Source: Limosilactobacillus antri DSM 16041 (GTDB lineage Bacteria > Bacillota > Bacilli > Lactobacillales > Lactobacillaceae). Taken from it: a stretch of 64,000 bases of DNA. Positions 8,702 to 17,783 of this stretch are shown piece after piece. The stretch spans positions 341,412 through 405,411 of the forward strand of contig NZ_GG700733.1 of NCBI RefSeq assembly GCF_000160835.1, in the 5' to 3' direction. Under the pieces are notes generated by a model. The model saw only the letters and a list, made by a program, of their open reading frames with translations, had not been told where the DNA came from and did no database searches. Position 1 is the first letter of the stretch, and each line of letters begins with the position of its first letter. Position numbers and translations under genes: made by a program.

Positions 8702-8746
8702 TGTAAGACACTCCTTAGAAAAAATTAAGATTAAGGCGGTCTTTAG

Positions 8747-8783
8747 GCAAAATAAAACCCCGGGACACAGTTATCCCCGGGGT
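8747..8783 (-). terminator. Expression-platform terminator of TPP riboswitch
   Basis: ACCCCGGG and its partner CCCCGGGGT form a GC-rich hairpin followed on the minus strand by TTTTATTTT. It lies between the riboswitch and the ykoE ribosome site, so ligand binding would favour termination. Confidence 0.85.
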
Positions 8784-8796
8784 ATCATTAACTCAA

Positions 8797-8889
8797 CTAT
8801 GAATTGATCTTACCGATTCTTCCTCCGCTGGTGTTAACCAGGTCAGGTTCAATGGGTATTATCTCAGCCAGATGGCACCCCAGACATCG
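8797..8889 (-). promoter_or_regulatory. TPP riboswitch (THI element)
   Basis: The minus strand carries the conserved TPP aptamer blocks in order: CTGGGGTGCC, CTGAGATAATACCC, TTGAACCTGACCTGG and ACACCAGCGGAGG. They end about 13 bases before the terminator hairpin. Thiamine pyrophosphate binding should switch off ykoEDC. Confidence 0.96.
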
Positions 8890-9003
8890 TATTAATCTTG
8901 CCGTTATTATAATGGAAAAGCCGGGGAAATTCAAATTAGCAACGCCGGCCGCCCACTGAAAGTTGTACAATAAAGCTGTTAATTTTACTTGTGGAGGAAT
9001 ACA

Positions 9004-9789
9004 ATGTCTGGAATCACTCTTTTCATCATTCTGGTTATCGTTGGCCTGTTAGCCGGAATCGTCAGCGCTGCGGCCGGCTTAGCCTCTTTGATTTCCTATC
9101 CCGCGCTGCTGATGATGGGGCTGCCGCCCGTGATGGCTAACGTTACAAGCGCCTGGTCGACGGTCGGGAGTGCTTATAGTTCGATTGCGGCCTCGACTAA
9201 GGAGCTACGGCATGATAAGCGGCAGATGTGGTTGATTGTCCCGTTGGTTTTTGTTGGGGCCGTATTGGGAGCAATCCTGCTGTTTACATTACCCGGGAAA
9301 TTTTTTCAGGAATTAGTGCCATTTTGCATCGGGATCGCGGGGTTGATTTTGATCTTCCCGCACCGGCCGCGGCAAGCGCAAGCAGCAATGGCGGCTAATA
9401 GCCACTCCCTCGGCCGGCACCGACTCGACACTCTTTTGACCGCCCTCGGGGTATTTCTGGTGGGCATTTACGCGGGCTACTTTAATGCGGGCGCTGGAAT
9501 CATGATGTTGACCCTCCTGGCCGTTGTTAACCGCCAAAAGACTTTTGCCGTCAATAACGCCTTAAAGAACGTGGCAATGACGGTAACCAATACCATTGCG
9601 GTCATCATCTTTGCGGTTGAAACAACGATTGAATGGAATTTCGTAATCCCGCTGTTTATTGGTAACGTTATTGGCGGCGCTTTAGGACCGGTTATTGTTC
9701 GGCGGGTACCGAGCCGGTTAATGCAAATTATCGTGGGTGGCGGCGCCCTAGTCCTCGCTGTTTCCCTGCTGATTCGGAATCTATTGTAA
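9004..9789 (+). CDS. TauE/SafE-family membrane permease
   Basis: 261 residues from ATG 9004, chosen because GTGGAGGA lies 5 bases upstream. It has seven to eight membrane helices in two related halves: the first contains GLLAGIVSAAAGLASLISYP, and the second GVFLVGIYAGYFNAGAGIMML, the repeated TauE/SafE (DUF81) motif. Members export sulfite, sulfonates or related organic anions; the ligand here is unknown. It is a single gene with a bidirectional terminator at its end. Confidence 0.88.
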   Translation: MSGITLFIILVIVGLLAGIVSAAAGLASLISYPALLMMGLPPVMANVTSAWSTVGSAYSSIAASTKELRHDKRQMWLIVPLVFVGAVLGAILLFTLPGKFFQELVPFCIGIAGLILIFPHRPRQAQAAMAANSHSLGRHRLDTLLTALGVFLVGIYAGYFNAGAGIMMLTLLAVVNRQKTFAVNNALKNVAMTVTNTIAVIIFAVETTIEWNFVIPLFIGNVIGGALGPVIVRRVPSRLMQIIVGGGALVLAVSLLIRNLL

Positions 9790-9793
9790 AAGA

Positions 9794-9838
9794 AACGAGC
9801 TGCGGTGCGCTTCTCGAAAGGAGCGGTCGCAGCTCGTT
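9794..9838. terminator. Bidirectional terminator
   Basis: AACGAGCTGCG pairs perfectly with CGCAGCTCGTT between two convergent genes. The minus-strand side continues CGTTTCTTTT, so it should act best for the nucleoside hydrolase. Confidence 0.85.
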
Positions 9839-9845
9839 ATTTAGA

Positions 9846-10811
9846 TTAGTGTTGCTTGAATAAGCCGGTTAGGTGATCCATGAAGGCGTTTAGGTAGCGT
9901 TCCTTGTCCACGTTGACGGCAACCTTTACGTTCGGGTTCGGGTCGTTCAGCTTAGCGTTGTCACCAACTGTCCGGCCGTAGAATGGGCTGTCCGGGTCGT
10001 ATTCACAGCGCAGGAAGAGGCTGATGGTCTTGACAAAGGAAGGGTCAATTCCCACTCCAACCGCCAGCGGATCGTGCAAGGCACAGCCATTTTTATCGAT
10101 GTCCAAGTTGTAGTAGGCATCAATGTAGAAGTCGGTGATGTCGGCATAGGCTTTTCCGGCAGCGGTGCCGAGGTCGCGCCATTGCTGCGTTTCCTTCTTC
10201 GTCAAGAGGGTCCGCAAGGTAACGTCCAGGCCAACCATCGTCAGCGGCAGGTTCGATTTGAAGACTTCATCGGCGGCCTTGGCATCCTGGTTAATGTTTG
10301 CTTCCGCGGCCGGGGTAACGTTTCCATCAACGGTCAGGGCGCCGCCCATAAAGGTGACGTTACCAATCAGGTCGGCGATTGCCGGGTCTTTCTTCAGGGC
10401 GGCTGCCAAGTTGGTCATTGGGCCAGTTGGGATAATAATCAAGTCCTTGCCGTATTTGTGAGCGGCCTCGATGTAGAAATCAACGCCGGAATCTTCTTCC
10501 ACAGCCCGTTGTGGAGTTGGCAATTCGACATCGCCAATCCCGTTGTCCCCGTGGATATCCTTAGAAACTTGCATAACGTCGAAGTGGTCCGTCGTGCTGG
10601 AGTGAGGTAAGCCCTTGTAAACCGGAATGTCAGTATGACCGAGCAGTTCTAGCAGCTTTAAGCTGTTTTCTGCACAGATGTCGAGCAGGTTATTACCGTA
10701 TGAGCTGACAATTCCAATCAGGTCAACTTCAGGGTCAGCCAGCGCGTAGGCGATTGCTAAAGCGTCATCGACACCAGTATCCAAATCGAGGATCATTTTC
10801 CGTTTTGCCAT
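9846..10811 (-). CDS. Inosine/uridine-preferring nucleoside hydrolase
   Basis: 321 residues from ATG 10811, picked because GGAGGGAC precedes it; the frame is open further upstream. The N-terminal DLDTGVDDALAIAYAL is the Ca2+-binding Asp cluster of nucleoside hydrolases, TFMGGALTVDGNVTPAAEANI is the conserved middle block, and HDPLAVGV carries the C-terminal metal-ligand Asp. It splits ribonucleosides into base and ribose in the cytoplasm. The family member (RihA/B/C type) and base preference are not clear. A cre-like site lies about 80 bases upstream. Confidence 0.92.
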   Translation of the reverse strand: MAKRKMILDLDTGVDDALAIAYALADPEVDLIGIVSSYGNNLLDICAENSLKLLELLGHTDIPVYKGLPHSSTTDHFDVMQVSKDIHGDNGIGDVELPTPQRAVEEDSGVDFYIEAAHKYGKDLIIIPTGPMTNLAAALKKDPAIADLIGNVTFMGGALTVDGNVTPAAEANINQDAKAADEVFKSNLPLTMVGLDVTLRTLLTKKETQQWRDLGTAAGKAYADITDFYIDAYYNLDIDKNGCALHDPLAVGVGIDPSFVKTISLFLRCEYDPDSPFYGRTVGDNAKLNDPNPNVKVAVNVDKERYLNAFMDHLTGLFKQH

Positions 10812-10891
10812 AATTTGTCCCTCCAAGATGTTAACTAAAAACTTATCTACCACTTTATCATAAATTACCGCCAGCTTAAAAACAACGGCAG

Positions 10892-10905
10892 TGATAGCGC
10901 TTTAG
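10892..10905 (-). promoter_or_regulatory. Possible cre (CcpA) site
   Basis: On the minus strand CTAAAGCGCTATCA matches 12 of 14 positions of the cre consensus TGWAANCGNTNWCA, missing only the first two. It lies upstream of the nucleoside hydrolase gene, a plausible catabolite-controlled target. Confidence 0.4.
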
Positions 10906-11075
10906 TTAAAATTTTAACATTGCTATAACAACACGTCAAACCTTTTACTGAAGATACCGGCCGCATTTCTCATGAGGGTCGTTGGGGCGGGAGGGACTTG
11001 TTCGGCAGTGGACGAAGTGGTGCAATCGGGGAGTAATGATATAATGAGGACAGCTTAAAACGAAAGGATAACAAT

Positions 11076-12074
11076 ATGGCAGAAGAAAAGTATGACGTAA
11101 CGATAATTGGTGGCGGTCCGGCAGGAATGTTTGCCGCTTTTTATTGCGGGTTGCACGAGTTAAAGACCCAGTTGGTGGAAAGCCTGCCGCAGCTTGGCGG
11201 ACAGGTTGCCGCCTTGTATCCCGAAAAGCAGGTTTGGGATGTTGCGGGGATGCCTGGAGTTAGCGGCCAGGAGCTGGTAGACCGGCTGGAACAGCAAATG
11301 GCGGTTGCCCCGGTTGACCGGTACTTAAACGAGACCGTTGAGGATGTTATCAAGGAGGATGACGGGAGTTTTACGATTAAAGCAGCAAAACGAACTTCAC
11401 GGTCCCGCGCGGTTGTGATCGCTCTCGGCAATGGTGCGTTTACACCCCGGAAATTGAGCTTGGACGGGGCAGATGAAGCAGAAGGGCACCAGCTGCACTA
11501 CTTTGTTAACCACGTAGCGGATTATAAGGACCAGCGCGTGGCCGTCCTCGGTGGCGGGGATTCGGCGATTGACATTGCGCTGATGCTGGAACCGGTCGCA
11601 AAGGAAGTCAGCATTGTCCACCGGCGGGATGAATTCCGCGGCCTGGAGCATACGGTTAGCCGGTTGCAGCGATCCCGGGTGCACCTGGTGACCCCCTACC
11701 TGCCGAAGAAAATTCAGGTCGAAGACGATCGAACCGTTACCTTGGGGCTTAAAAAGCGCCGCAGTGACGAGGAAAAGCAGCTGAACGTGGACCAGCTGAT
11801 TGTTAACTACGGTTTTACATCAAATAATGCGGCCCTTGATGAATGGTCGCTGGACTTGGCGAGCGATCACCAGCTAATCAAGGTTGACTCAACGATGAAA
11901 ACCAATATTGACGGGGTATATGCAATTGGGGATGGGGTGACCTACCCGGGAAAGGTTCCGTTGATTGCCGCTGCGTTTGGTGAGGCGCCGACGGCCGTTA
12001 CGGCGTTAGCAAAAAAGCTGTACCCTGATAAAAAAATGGCGATGCACAGTTCGTCTATGGGAATTGGTAAGTAG
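11076..12074 (+). CDS. Ferredoxin/flavodoxin-NADP+ reductase, TrxR-like
   Basis: 332 residues. The FAD-binding GGGPAGMFAAFY is at about 11-22, the NADP-binding GGGDSAIDIALML near 154-166, and the FAD-closing motif YAIGDGVTYPGKVPLIAAAFGEA near the C-terminus. The CxxC redox pair of true thioredoxin reductases is absent, which places it with YumC-type ferredoxin-NADP+ reductases. It would supply low-potential electrons to ferredoxin or flavodoxin. A TATAAT box (11040-11045) and CGAAAGGATA site precede it, and it is a single gene with a terminator. Confidence 0.93.
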   Translation: MAEEKYDVTIIGGGPAGMFAAFYCGLHELKTQLVESLPQLGGQVAALYPEKQVWDVAGMPGVSGQELVDRLEQQMAVAPVDRYLNETVEDVIKEDDGSFTIKAAKRTSRSRAVVIALGNGAFTPRKLSLDGADEAEGHQLHYFVNHVADYKDQRVAVLGGGDSAIDIALMLEPVAKEVSIVHRRDEFRGLEHTVSRLQRSRVHLVTPYLPKKIQVEDDRTVTLGLKKRRSDEEKQLNVDQLIVNYGFTSNNAALDEWSLDLASDHQLIKVDSTMKTNIDGVYAIGDGVTYPGKVPLIAAAFGEAPTAVTALAKKLYPDKKMAMHSSSMGIGK

Positions 12075-12085
12075 TGGGAAAGGTT

Positions 12086-12127
12086 AGCGGAACGCTTCGG
12101 TGGTTACGGAGTGTTTCGCTTTTTTTG
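12086..12127 (+). terminator. Intrinsic terminator
   Basis: AGCGGAACGCTTCGG pairs imperfectly with GGAGTGTTTCGCT, followed directly by seven T residues. Confidence 0.85.
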
Positions 12128-12219
12128 CACTAGTTACCGGGTCGACGATTGTAATCTGTTGGCAGCATTAATATAATGGGAGTGTTTTAATAGTCAGTAA
12201 TGGTGGGGAGAACAAGTTG

Positions 12220-13443
12220 ATGAACGTTAGGAAGATTTTAGTGCTAATCATGATACTGCCGCTTATGCTGGCCGGGATAGCTACGGATGCAATGGCAAGT
12301 GACCGGATTAATGCGCGGGCGGCGGTGATGATTGATGCTTCGACCGGGCAGGTGCTTTACGAACAAAACGCTAACCAGAAGCTGCCGGTAGCGTCAATCA
12401 GCAAGCTATTAACGGTGGCGGTAATTCATGACGAACTTAAGCAGCGGGTCATTACCGCCGATACAAAGGTCAACGTGTCTAGTGACGTGGCTGCGATTGC
12501 CAGCGACCCGAGCTATTCCGCAATTGGGGTGCAGGCGGGACAGGCTTATACTGTCCGGGAGCTGCTGAACGCGGCGATGGTAAAGTCAGCGGATGGGGCG
12601 ACGCTGGCACTGGCCGGAGCTGATGGTAGCAATATGGAAGAATTCAACCTCAAGATGGATCAAAAGGCCAGGGAGATCGGTCTTAGGAACTTTACGATCG
12701 TGAATCCGGTGGGCCTGACGAACGGGGACCTGAAAGGGTTGAAGTTGGAGCAGTATGCTGATAATGCGGAGAATGCGATGACGGCAAACGATGTTGCTCG
12801 CTTGGCCCGCTACTTGATTCAAACTTACCCGGACTTGCTTCAGGTGACGGCACAACGGAGTGCGAATTTTTATATTGCTAAGGATAAGGCCACGAAAGCT
12901 GAGAACCTGAATAAGATGCTGCCAGGAGACCGGTACGCGGTTAGCGGGGTTAAGATTGATGGGTTGAAGACAGGGACATCTGCTGCGGCTGGTCCGTCAT
13001 TTGTCAGTACCGGCCTTTACCGGGGCCACCGGGTAATAACCGTCGTCCTCCATGCCAATGGCGCCGGCGGTGACGCTCGTTTTATTGCCACCCAGCAGTT
13101 ATATGACCGGCTAAAACATATGAAGACAGAACAAATTGCGCTGCCACACTGGTTATACCGGCAGCAGGTTGCAAACGGGACCCAACGAACGGTCGCTGTT
13201 AAGCCCCACCAGGTCAGTGTTTGGGGTAATAAAACCGTTAAGAATTACAGCCTGGCGGTGAAGCTAAATTGTCATGGTCGGAATGGCAAAGTCCTGGCCC
13301 CAGTTGGTGCCGACGAAAGAATTGGCAATCTGGAAGTTGCCAGCCACGACGTCCGGACGGTTGATGGTGAGCCGCTTACGTATGGCCTTTACAGTAGCGA
13401 GCACGTCCCCGTCGGCAACTTTTGGCAACGGTTGTGGCATTAG
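12220..13443 (+). CDS. dacA: D-alanyl-D-alanine carboxypeptidase (PBP5 type)
   Basis: 407 residues from ATG 12220; the adjacent TTG 12217 is an alternative, with GGGGAG upstream. A signal peptide ends near MAS-D (about 27). SISK at about 59-62 is the acylation motif SxxK and LKTGTS the third motif. The second motif reads KSADGAT, with Asp where SxN usually has Asn. The C-terminal ~100 residues form the beta-rich PBP5_C domain. No C-terminal membrane amphipath is obvious. It would trim the terminal D-Ala of peptidoglycan stems outside the cell. Confidence 0.9.
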   Translation: MNVRKILVLIMILPLMLAGIATDAMASDRINARAAVMIDASTGQVLYEQNANQKLPVASISKLLTVAVIHDELKQRVITADTKVNVSSDVAAIASDPSYSAIGVQAGQAYTVRELLNAAMVKSADGATLALAGADGSNMEEFNLKMDQKAREIGLRNFTIVNPVGLTNGDLKGLKLEQYADNAENAMTANDVARLARYLIQTYPDLLQVTAQRSANFYIAKDKATKAENLNKMLPGDRYAVSGVKIDGLKTGTSAAAGPSFVSTGLYRGHRVITVVLHANGAGGDARFIATQQLYDRLKHMKTEQIALPHWLYRQQVANGTQRTVAVKPHQVSVWGNKTVKNYSLAVKLNCHGRNGKVLAPVGADERIGNLEVASHDVRTVDGEPLTYGLYSSEHVPVGNFWQRLWH

Positions 13444-13522
13444 AAGGATTTTTTTGAGGTGGCAATCGCCATTTGATGAATGATAGAATGTAGACAGTTT
13501 TAAGTAGAAAAGAGGGGTATTG

Positions 13523-14374
13523 ATGTTAAAAACGAAGAGTGCGGTTTTTCGGCGAACAGGAAAGAGCATATTTTTGGCGTTGCTATATGGCTTAATGTCG
13601 GCAATTGCAGTTAACGATTTCCTAAACGTTACGAATTCGTATTCGATTGGTATGCTTGGTGCAGCACAACTAATTCATGCTTTAAATAATCATCTTAGTA
13701 TGAGTCTTTTGATGACATTATTTAATGTGCCATTATTTATTTTTGCCTGGCGAGTTTTTGGGCTTCGCTATATTTTATTCTCTGGATTAGCTGCACTATC
13801 AAACATTGTCTTTCTAAGCATTGTACCCACGATGGTATTAGTTAAAGATCCTTTGACCAATACCATTATCGGATCAGCAATGATTGGACTAAGTGTAGGG
13901 TGGTGCTTCAATAACGGTTTTACAACCGGTGGTACGGATATAATTGTGACTTACTGCCAACGTCGGTTTCACAAAAATGTTGGGTTCTTCGCTAACACGG
14001 TTAATGGAATAATTGCTGCTTTGACATTGATATTCTTTGGACCGAGCCGGATTATTTATACAATCATTGGGATGCTTACAGTTAATGGCTTGATGGATTA
14101 TGCGTTTGCTTCGCAGACTGATGTGATGGTTGTTATTTTTACTAAAAAGGCAGAAAAATTGGTTAAGCAACTTCGTAATTTCACTCATGGAGCAACCGTT
14201 TTGAGCGGCAAGGGAGCATATACTGGTAAGCCGACTGATGTTATCATGGTCGTTACCCCTCGTGGTCAATTATCTTTTCTTCGTAATTTAGTCAGAGCTG
14301 TTGATCAGAATGCCTTTATGAGTATTCAAAAATCTGATGTTGAACAGGGTGAATATACTCATTACTCACTATAA
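13523..14374 (+). CDS. YitT-family membrane protein
   Basis: 283 residues from ATG 13523, with AGAGGGG upstream. It has five to six membrane helices, with the family blocks NSYSIGMLGAAQ, GWCFNNGFTTGGTDII and FFGPSRIIYTIIG. The C-terminal DUF2179 domain (about 195-283) is cytoplasmic and contains GATVLSGKGAYTGKPTDVIM, resembling PII-like ligand folds. The function is unknown. Codon use is clearly more AT-rich than in the genes before it, and this is where the low-GC stretch of the window begins. Confidence 0.9.
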   Translation: MLKTKSAVFRRTGKSIFLALLYGLMSAIAVNDFLNVTNSYSIGMLGAAQLIHALNNHLSMSLLMTLFNVPLFIFAWRVFGLRYILFSGLAALSNIVFLSIVPTMVLVKDPLTNTIIGSAMIGLSVGWCFNNGFTTGGTDIIVTYCQRRFHKNVGFFANTVNGIIAALTLIFFGPSRIIYTIIGMLTVNGLMDYAFASQTDVMVVIFTKKAEKLVKQLRNFTHGATVLSGKGAYTGKPTDVIMVVTPRGQLSFLRNLVRAVDQNAFMSIQKSDVEQGEYTHYSL

Positions 14375-14393
14375 ATTAATAAGACACGGTATA

Positions 14394-14416
14394 ATTTTGT
14401 TATTGTACCGTGTTTT
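14394..14416 (+). terminator. Intrinsic terminator
   Basis: ACACGGTA and TACCGTGT are a perfect inverted repeat, followed by TTTTAC, just after the YitT gene. Confidence 0.7.
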
Positions 14417-14493
14417 ACAATAGATAATTATTGAAAAAGATATATTAAGTTTTAAAACTATGTGATAATATGAGCATGAAGGAGGGATTATTG

Positions 14494-15573
14494 ATGTCAA
14501 GATTAACTAAATTACAATTAAAGCTACCACAGCTTGATATTGATGCCTTTGTTATTACTAATCACTATAACTTAAAGTATTTGGTAAATTTTGAAGCCCT
14601 TCCGGGAGATGGGTGTCTTTTGGTGACAAAAGATTCCGCAACTCTTATTACTGATGCGCGTTATCAAGAGGCAATTGAAGAAGAAATTAATGATCCAGCG
14701 GTAGACCATGTAATCACGCGAGACTACTACGGTGAGGTTCAGCGCCAGTGCGCGAAGAAGGGTGCTAAAACGCTGGGCTATGAAGGAACAATTCCAATGG
14801 CGATTTATCGGCAAATTGAGCAGGGCGACGATTACCAAATGGTTTTTGAAAATAACGTGGTTGAAACGATGCGCCGCATTAAGGAACCAGTAGAAATTGA
14901 AAATATCCGGAAAGCTTGCCAGTTGCAATCTCAAGCGTTTGACTATATTTTGTCCTACGTTAAACCGGGGATGACCGAACGCCAGGTAGTTAATGAATTG
15001 GATCACTGGATGAAGCTACGGGGTGCGGAAAACATTTCATTTACCACTATTATTGCTAGTGGAGAAAATGGTGCTAAGCCACATGCCACAGCCACGGATA
15101 AAAAATTGAAAAAAGGGGAACTAGTTACTTTAGACTTTGGCTACTTCATCAATGGCTACACAGGTGATATGACGCGAACCTTTGCGATGGGGCCAGTAAG
15201 CGATAAGCTTCACGAAATGTATGATCTGGTGCAAAAAGCAAATGAAGAAGTTCGTGCGGTAATTAAGGACGGTATGCACGGTGATGATATGGACCGGCCA
15301 GGACGGGATCTGATTTGGAGCCACGGCTACAAGGATAATTTTGAACACGGAATGGGTCATGGAATTGGTCTTTCAGTCCATGAATTACCTGCTACGTATG
15401 GGCCGGGTAGGCATGAGGTTGTTGTTCACGAAAACGAAATTATTACTGTTGAGCCCGGCATCTACGTACCTGGTGTTGGTGGTGTGAGAATTGAGGATGA
15501 TGTTTTAGTAAGGAAAACTGACTGTGAAACCTTAACCACGGCCCCACGGGATTTACAAACTATTAATTGCTAG
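14494..15573 (+). CDS. pepQ: Xaa-Pro dipeptidase/aminopeptidase (M24)
   Basis: 359 residues from ATG 14494, chosen because AAGGAGGG lies 8 bases upstream. The N-terminal creatinase-like domain (about 1-125) is followed by the pita-bread M24 domain. Metal ligands are visible: Asp in LDFGYFINGYTGDMTRT (two Asp), His in HGMGHGIGLSVHE, Glu in TVEPGIYV and Glu in VRIEDD. Length and motifs fit Firmicute Xaa-Pro peptidases (YqhT/PepQ type), which cleave X-Pro bonds from imported peptides in the cytoplasm. PepP-type specificity cannot be excluded. Confidence 0.9.
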   Translation: MSRLTKLQLKLPQLDIDAFVITNHYNLKYLVNFEALPGDGCLLVTKDSATLITDARYQEAIEEEINDPAVDHVITRDYYGEVQRQCAKKGAKTLGYEGTIPMAIYRQIEQGDDYQMVFENNVVETMRRIKEPVEIENIRKACQLQSQAFDYILSYVKPGMTERQVVNELDHWMKLRGAENISFTTIIASGENGAKPHATATDKKLKKGELVTLDFGYFINGYTGDMTRTFAMGPVSDKLHEMYDLVQKANEEVRAVIKDGMHGDDMDRPGRDLIWSHGYKDNFEHGMGHGIGLSVHELPATYGPGRHEVVVHENEIITVEPGIYVPGVGGVRIEDDVLVRKTDCETLTTAPRDLQTINC

Positions 15574-15595
15574 GGATACATTCTGATTTTGTATA

Positions 15596-15634
15596 TAAAA
15601 AAGCGTTTGCCACTTTAGAGCAAGCGCTTTTTTA
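15596..15634. terminator. Bidirectional terminator
   Basis: AAAAAAGCGTTTGC and GCAAGCGCTTTTTT flank a short loop between convergent genes. A- and T-runs on both sides allow use from either strand. Confidence 0.88.
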
Positions 15635-15636
15635 TA

Positions 15637-16845
15637 TTAAGGGAACATAATTACCTGACGGATTTTCTTAATTAGGTGCGGCCAACTGTTCTTGGTAATT
15701 TCGGTGTGGAGGTCAGCAGGGAAGTCTTTGTGTTCTTTTACAGCCTGAATTTGTTGCTCCAAGGAGGATTGTAACCGTTTATGGAAGGCCGGAAGATCTG
15801 CCTCGACGGGGACATCCTGGTTCACTATCCGTGGTAACTCGACGTAGTTAATTATCCCACTATCATTAACCTTTGGTCCTAACTGTTCCTGGAGGGCCGG
15901 AATTGTGGTTGAAACCACCCGCAAATCGCAAGCCAGTGCTTCAATTGCCACTAATCCTAGCCCTTCATAATAGGAAGGTAAGACAAAAATATCACTACGG
16001 CGGTACAGATTAGCTAACTGCTGTTGGTCCGCTACATTATATAGCTTAATATGCGGGTTGCCTAAATAAGGAGCTAGCCGATCCCGGGCACTTGAACTTG
16101 CGTTACCGACTAAGTGTAGGCAAGCATTGGGGAAGTCCTTACTGATTGTGGTAAAGACTTTCGCCAGGTCAAAGACGCCCTTTGCCGCAGAGATCTTACC
16201 GGCGAAAACAACGTTGATGGCTTTTTGCGCTGAACAGTGTTCCTTTGGAGGATAGAATATGGCCGGATCATACCCGCCACCAATTACCGTGATCTTGCCG
16301 GTTGGAATATGGTAAGTTGCGTTGATTCGCTTGCACTCGAAATCGCTTAGAGCAAACACGTGCTGGAGTTTGTGAAAGTGTTGAACATATTTTTCCAAGA
16401 GGTCAGGGTGCTGCTTGGCCTGGCGGATATCCGTTCCGTGACAGAATGTATAGACTGGTACCGGAGATAGTTGACAAACCAGTGATGCCAGGAGCCAAAG
16501 GTGATGGCAGAAGATGATATCAGGCTTGAATTCAGCCAGGACCTCTTTAATTTTTTGAGCAAACGTCTTTTGCCAGTCTGCAATCATCTGGGGCGTCATA
16601 TCACCATACCTAGTACTTGGGTACGGCATAACATCACTCATTCCCGGAAGGGAAAAGTCGCAGTGCTGATTGGGAAATATTACCGGGTATTGCCGAGTAG
16701 CTGGTAGGGATGGTGCAGTAAAATCAGGATAACAGCCATAAATACAAGCATTCTGTTCATCCGGGAAGCCTTTAATGACATTGGTAAAATAGACGCCACT
16801 TCCAGTTTTTGCAGGTAGCTGAGCTAAAACATGTAGTATTTTCAT
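15637..16845 (-). CDS. GT4-family glycosyltransferase
   Basis: 402 residues with a GT-B fold. The N-terminal Rossmann half starts KILHVLAQLPAKTGSGVYF, with the acceptor-side glycine loop. The C-terminal half has VFAGKISAAKGVFDLAKVF and the donor-binding E-x7-E motif in YYEGLGLVAIEALA. There is no signal peptide or membrane segment. The ATG overlaps the stop of the ABC ATPase gene by four bases, so it is the last gene of an ABC importer operon. That placement is unusual for a glycosyltransferase. Donor and acceptor are unknown; a glycolipid or cell-wall sugar is possible. Confidence 0.88.
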   Translation of the reverse strand: MKILHVLAQLPAKTGSGVYFTNVIKGFPDEQNACIYGCYPDFTAPSLPATRQYPVIFPNQHCDFSLPGMSDVMPYPSTRYGDMTPQMIADWQKTFAQKIKEVLAEFKPDIIFCHHLWLLASLVCQLSPVPVYTFCHGTDIRQAKQHPDLLEKYVQHFHKLQHVFALSDFECKRINATYHIPTGKITVIGGGYDPAIFYPPKEHCSAQKAINVVFAGKISAAKGVFDLAKVFTTISKDFPNACLHLVGNASSSARDRLAPYLGNPHIKLYNVADQQQLANLYRRSDIFVLPSYYEGLGLVAIEALACDLRVVSTTIPALQEQLGPKVNDSGIINYVELPRIVNQDVPVEADLPAFHKRLQSSLEQQIQAVKEHKDFPADLHTEITKNSWPHLIKKIRQVIMFP

Positions 16846-17783
16846 AGTTCTTTTCCTAACTCCTTTTCGTGATAGCTGATTGTTACACGTTCATTAACGT
16901 TAAACCTATGCCCCCGGTTTAGACAGGTGACCTGGTAGGTGTGCCTGTGCAGATTAACTTGGTAATCGATAGTTGGCCCCTGAAAAACTGCTTGGGTAAT
17001 GATACCCTCACCGTGAGGATCAGGGGTGAGAGTAATATTTTCTGGTCGGAGATACCGACTTTGACCGAGCCAGTTAACTGTCCCCACAAATTTTAGTACG
17101 AACTGGTTAGCCGGTTCATCATATATTTCGGTACCGGTAGCAAGTTGCTGCAGGCGCCCATCATTTATCAAGAGGATTTTATCACCTAGAGCAAATGCCT
17201 CTTGTTGGTCGTGGGTGACAAAAATCATTGTCATTTTCAGTTGCTGTTGCACCCTTCGGAGCTCCCTCCGCAGTCGCAGCCTCAAGTTGGCATCCAGGTT
17301 TGAAAAGGGTTCATCAAGTAGCAGCAATTTCGGCCGAATGATTAAGCTCCGTCCTAATGCAACTCGTTGCTGCTGCCCACCGCTAATTTCGGTGACGGAC
17401 ATATCAGCAATGGATTCAAGCTGGAGTAAGCTGATCATTTTATTAACAAGCTGATCCCGCTGGGACTTACCTAACTTTTGAAATTTTAATCCGTAGGCTA
17501 AATTTTGCCGAACGGTCATATTTGGGAAAAGACTATAGGTTTGAAAAACAGTTGAAACATTGCGTTCTTCAGGTGGCAGCGTCGTAATGTCCTGTTGTTC
17601 GAGTAGAATTTGCCCACCGTTAACTTTTTCAAAACCGTTAATACAGGAGAGCAGTGTGCTTTTCCCGCAGCCACTAGGGCCGAGTACAATCAGGATTTCC
17701 CCCTTGTCAATGGCAAAAGATAGGCGGTGGATAATTTCCTGGTGGTGATACTTTTTGTTTAGGTCTTTAACTTCAAAAAACAT
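16842..17783 (-). CDS. ABC importer ATPase (FbpC/PotA-like)
   Basis: 313 residues. Walker A GPSGCGKST is at about 35-43, Q-loop VFQTYSLFPNM, signature ISGGQQQRVALGRSL, Walker B LLLDEPFSNLD and switch His in FVTHDQQEA. A C-terminal regulatory region of about 80 residues (TOBE-like, with LRPENITL) follows, typical of the Fe3+/polyamine/phosphonate importer subfamily. It overlaps the permease gene by 11 bases and the glycosyltransferase by 4. It energises the importer formed with the frameshifted permease and the binding protein upstream. Confidence 0.92.
   Translation of the reverse strand: MFFEVKDLNKKYHHQEIIHRLSFAIDKGEILIVLGPSGCGKSTLLSCINGFEKVNGGQILLEQQDITTLPPEERNVSTVFQTYSLFPNMTVRQNLAYGLKFQKLGKSQRDQLVNKMISLLQLESIADMSVTEISGGQQQRVALGRSLIIRPKLLLLDEPFSNLDANLRLRLRRELRRVQQQLKMTMIFVTHDQQEAFALGDKILLINDGRLQQLATGTEIYDEPANQFVLKFVGTVNWLGQSRYLRPENITLTPDPHGEGIITQAVFQGPTIDYQVNLHRHTYQVTCLNRGHRFNVNERVTISYHEKELGKEL

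Noticed and set aside
10074..10610. Long plus-strand frame opposite the nucleoside hydrolase
   Set aside because: Shadow of a well-conserved gene in GC-rich DNA.
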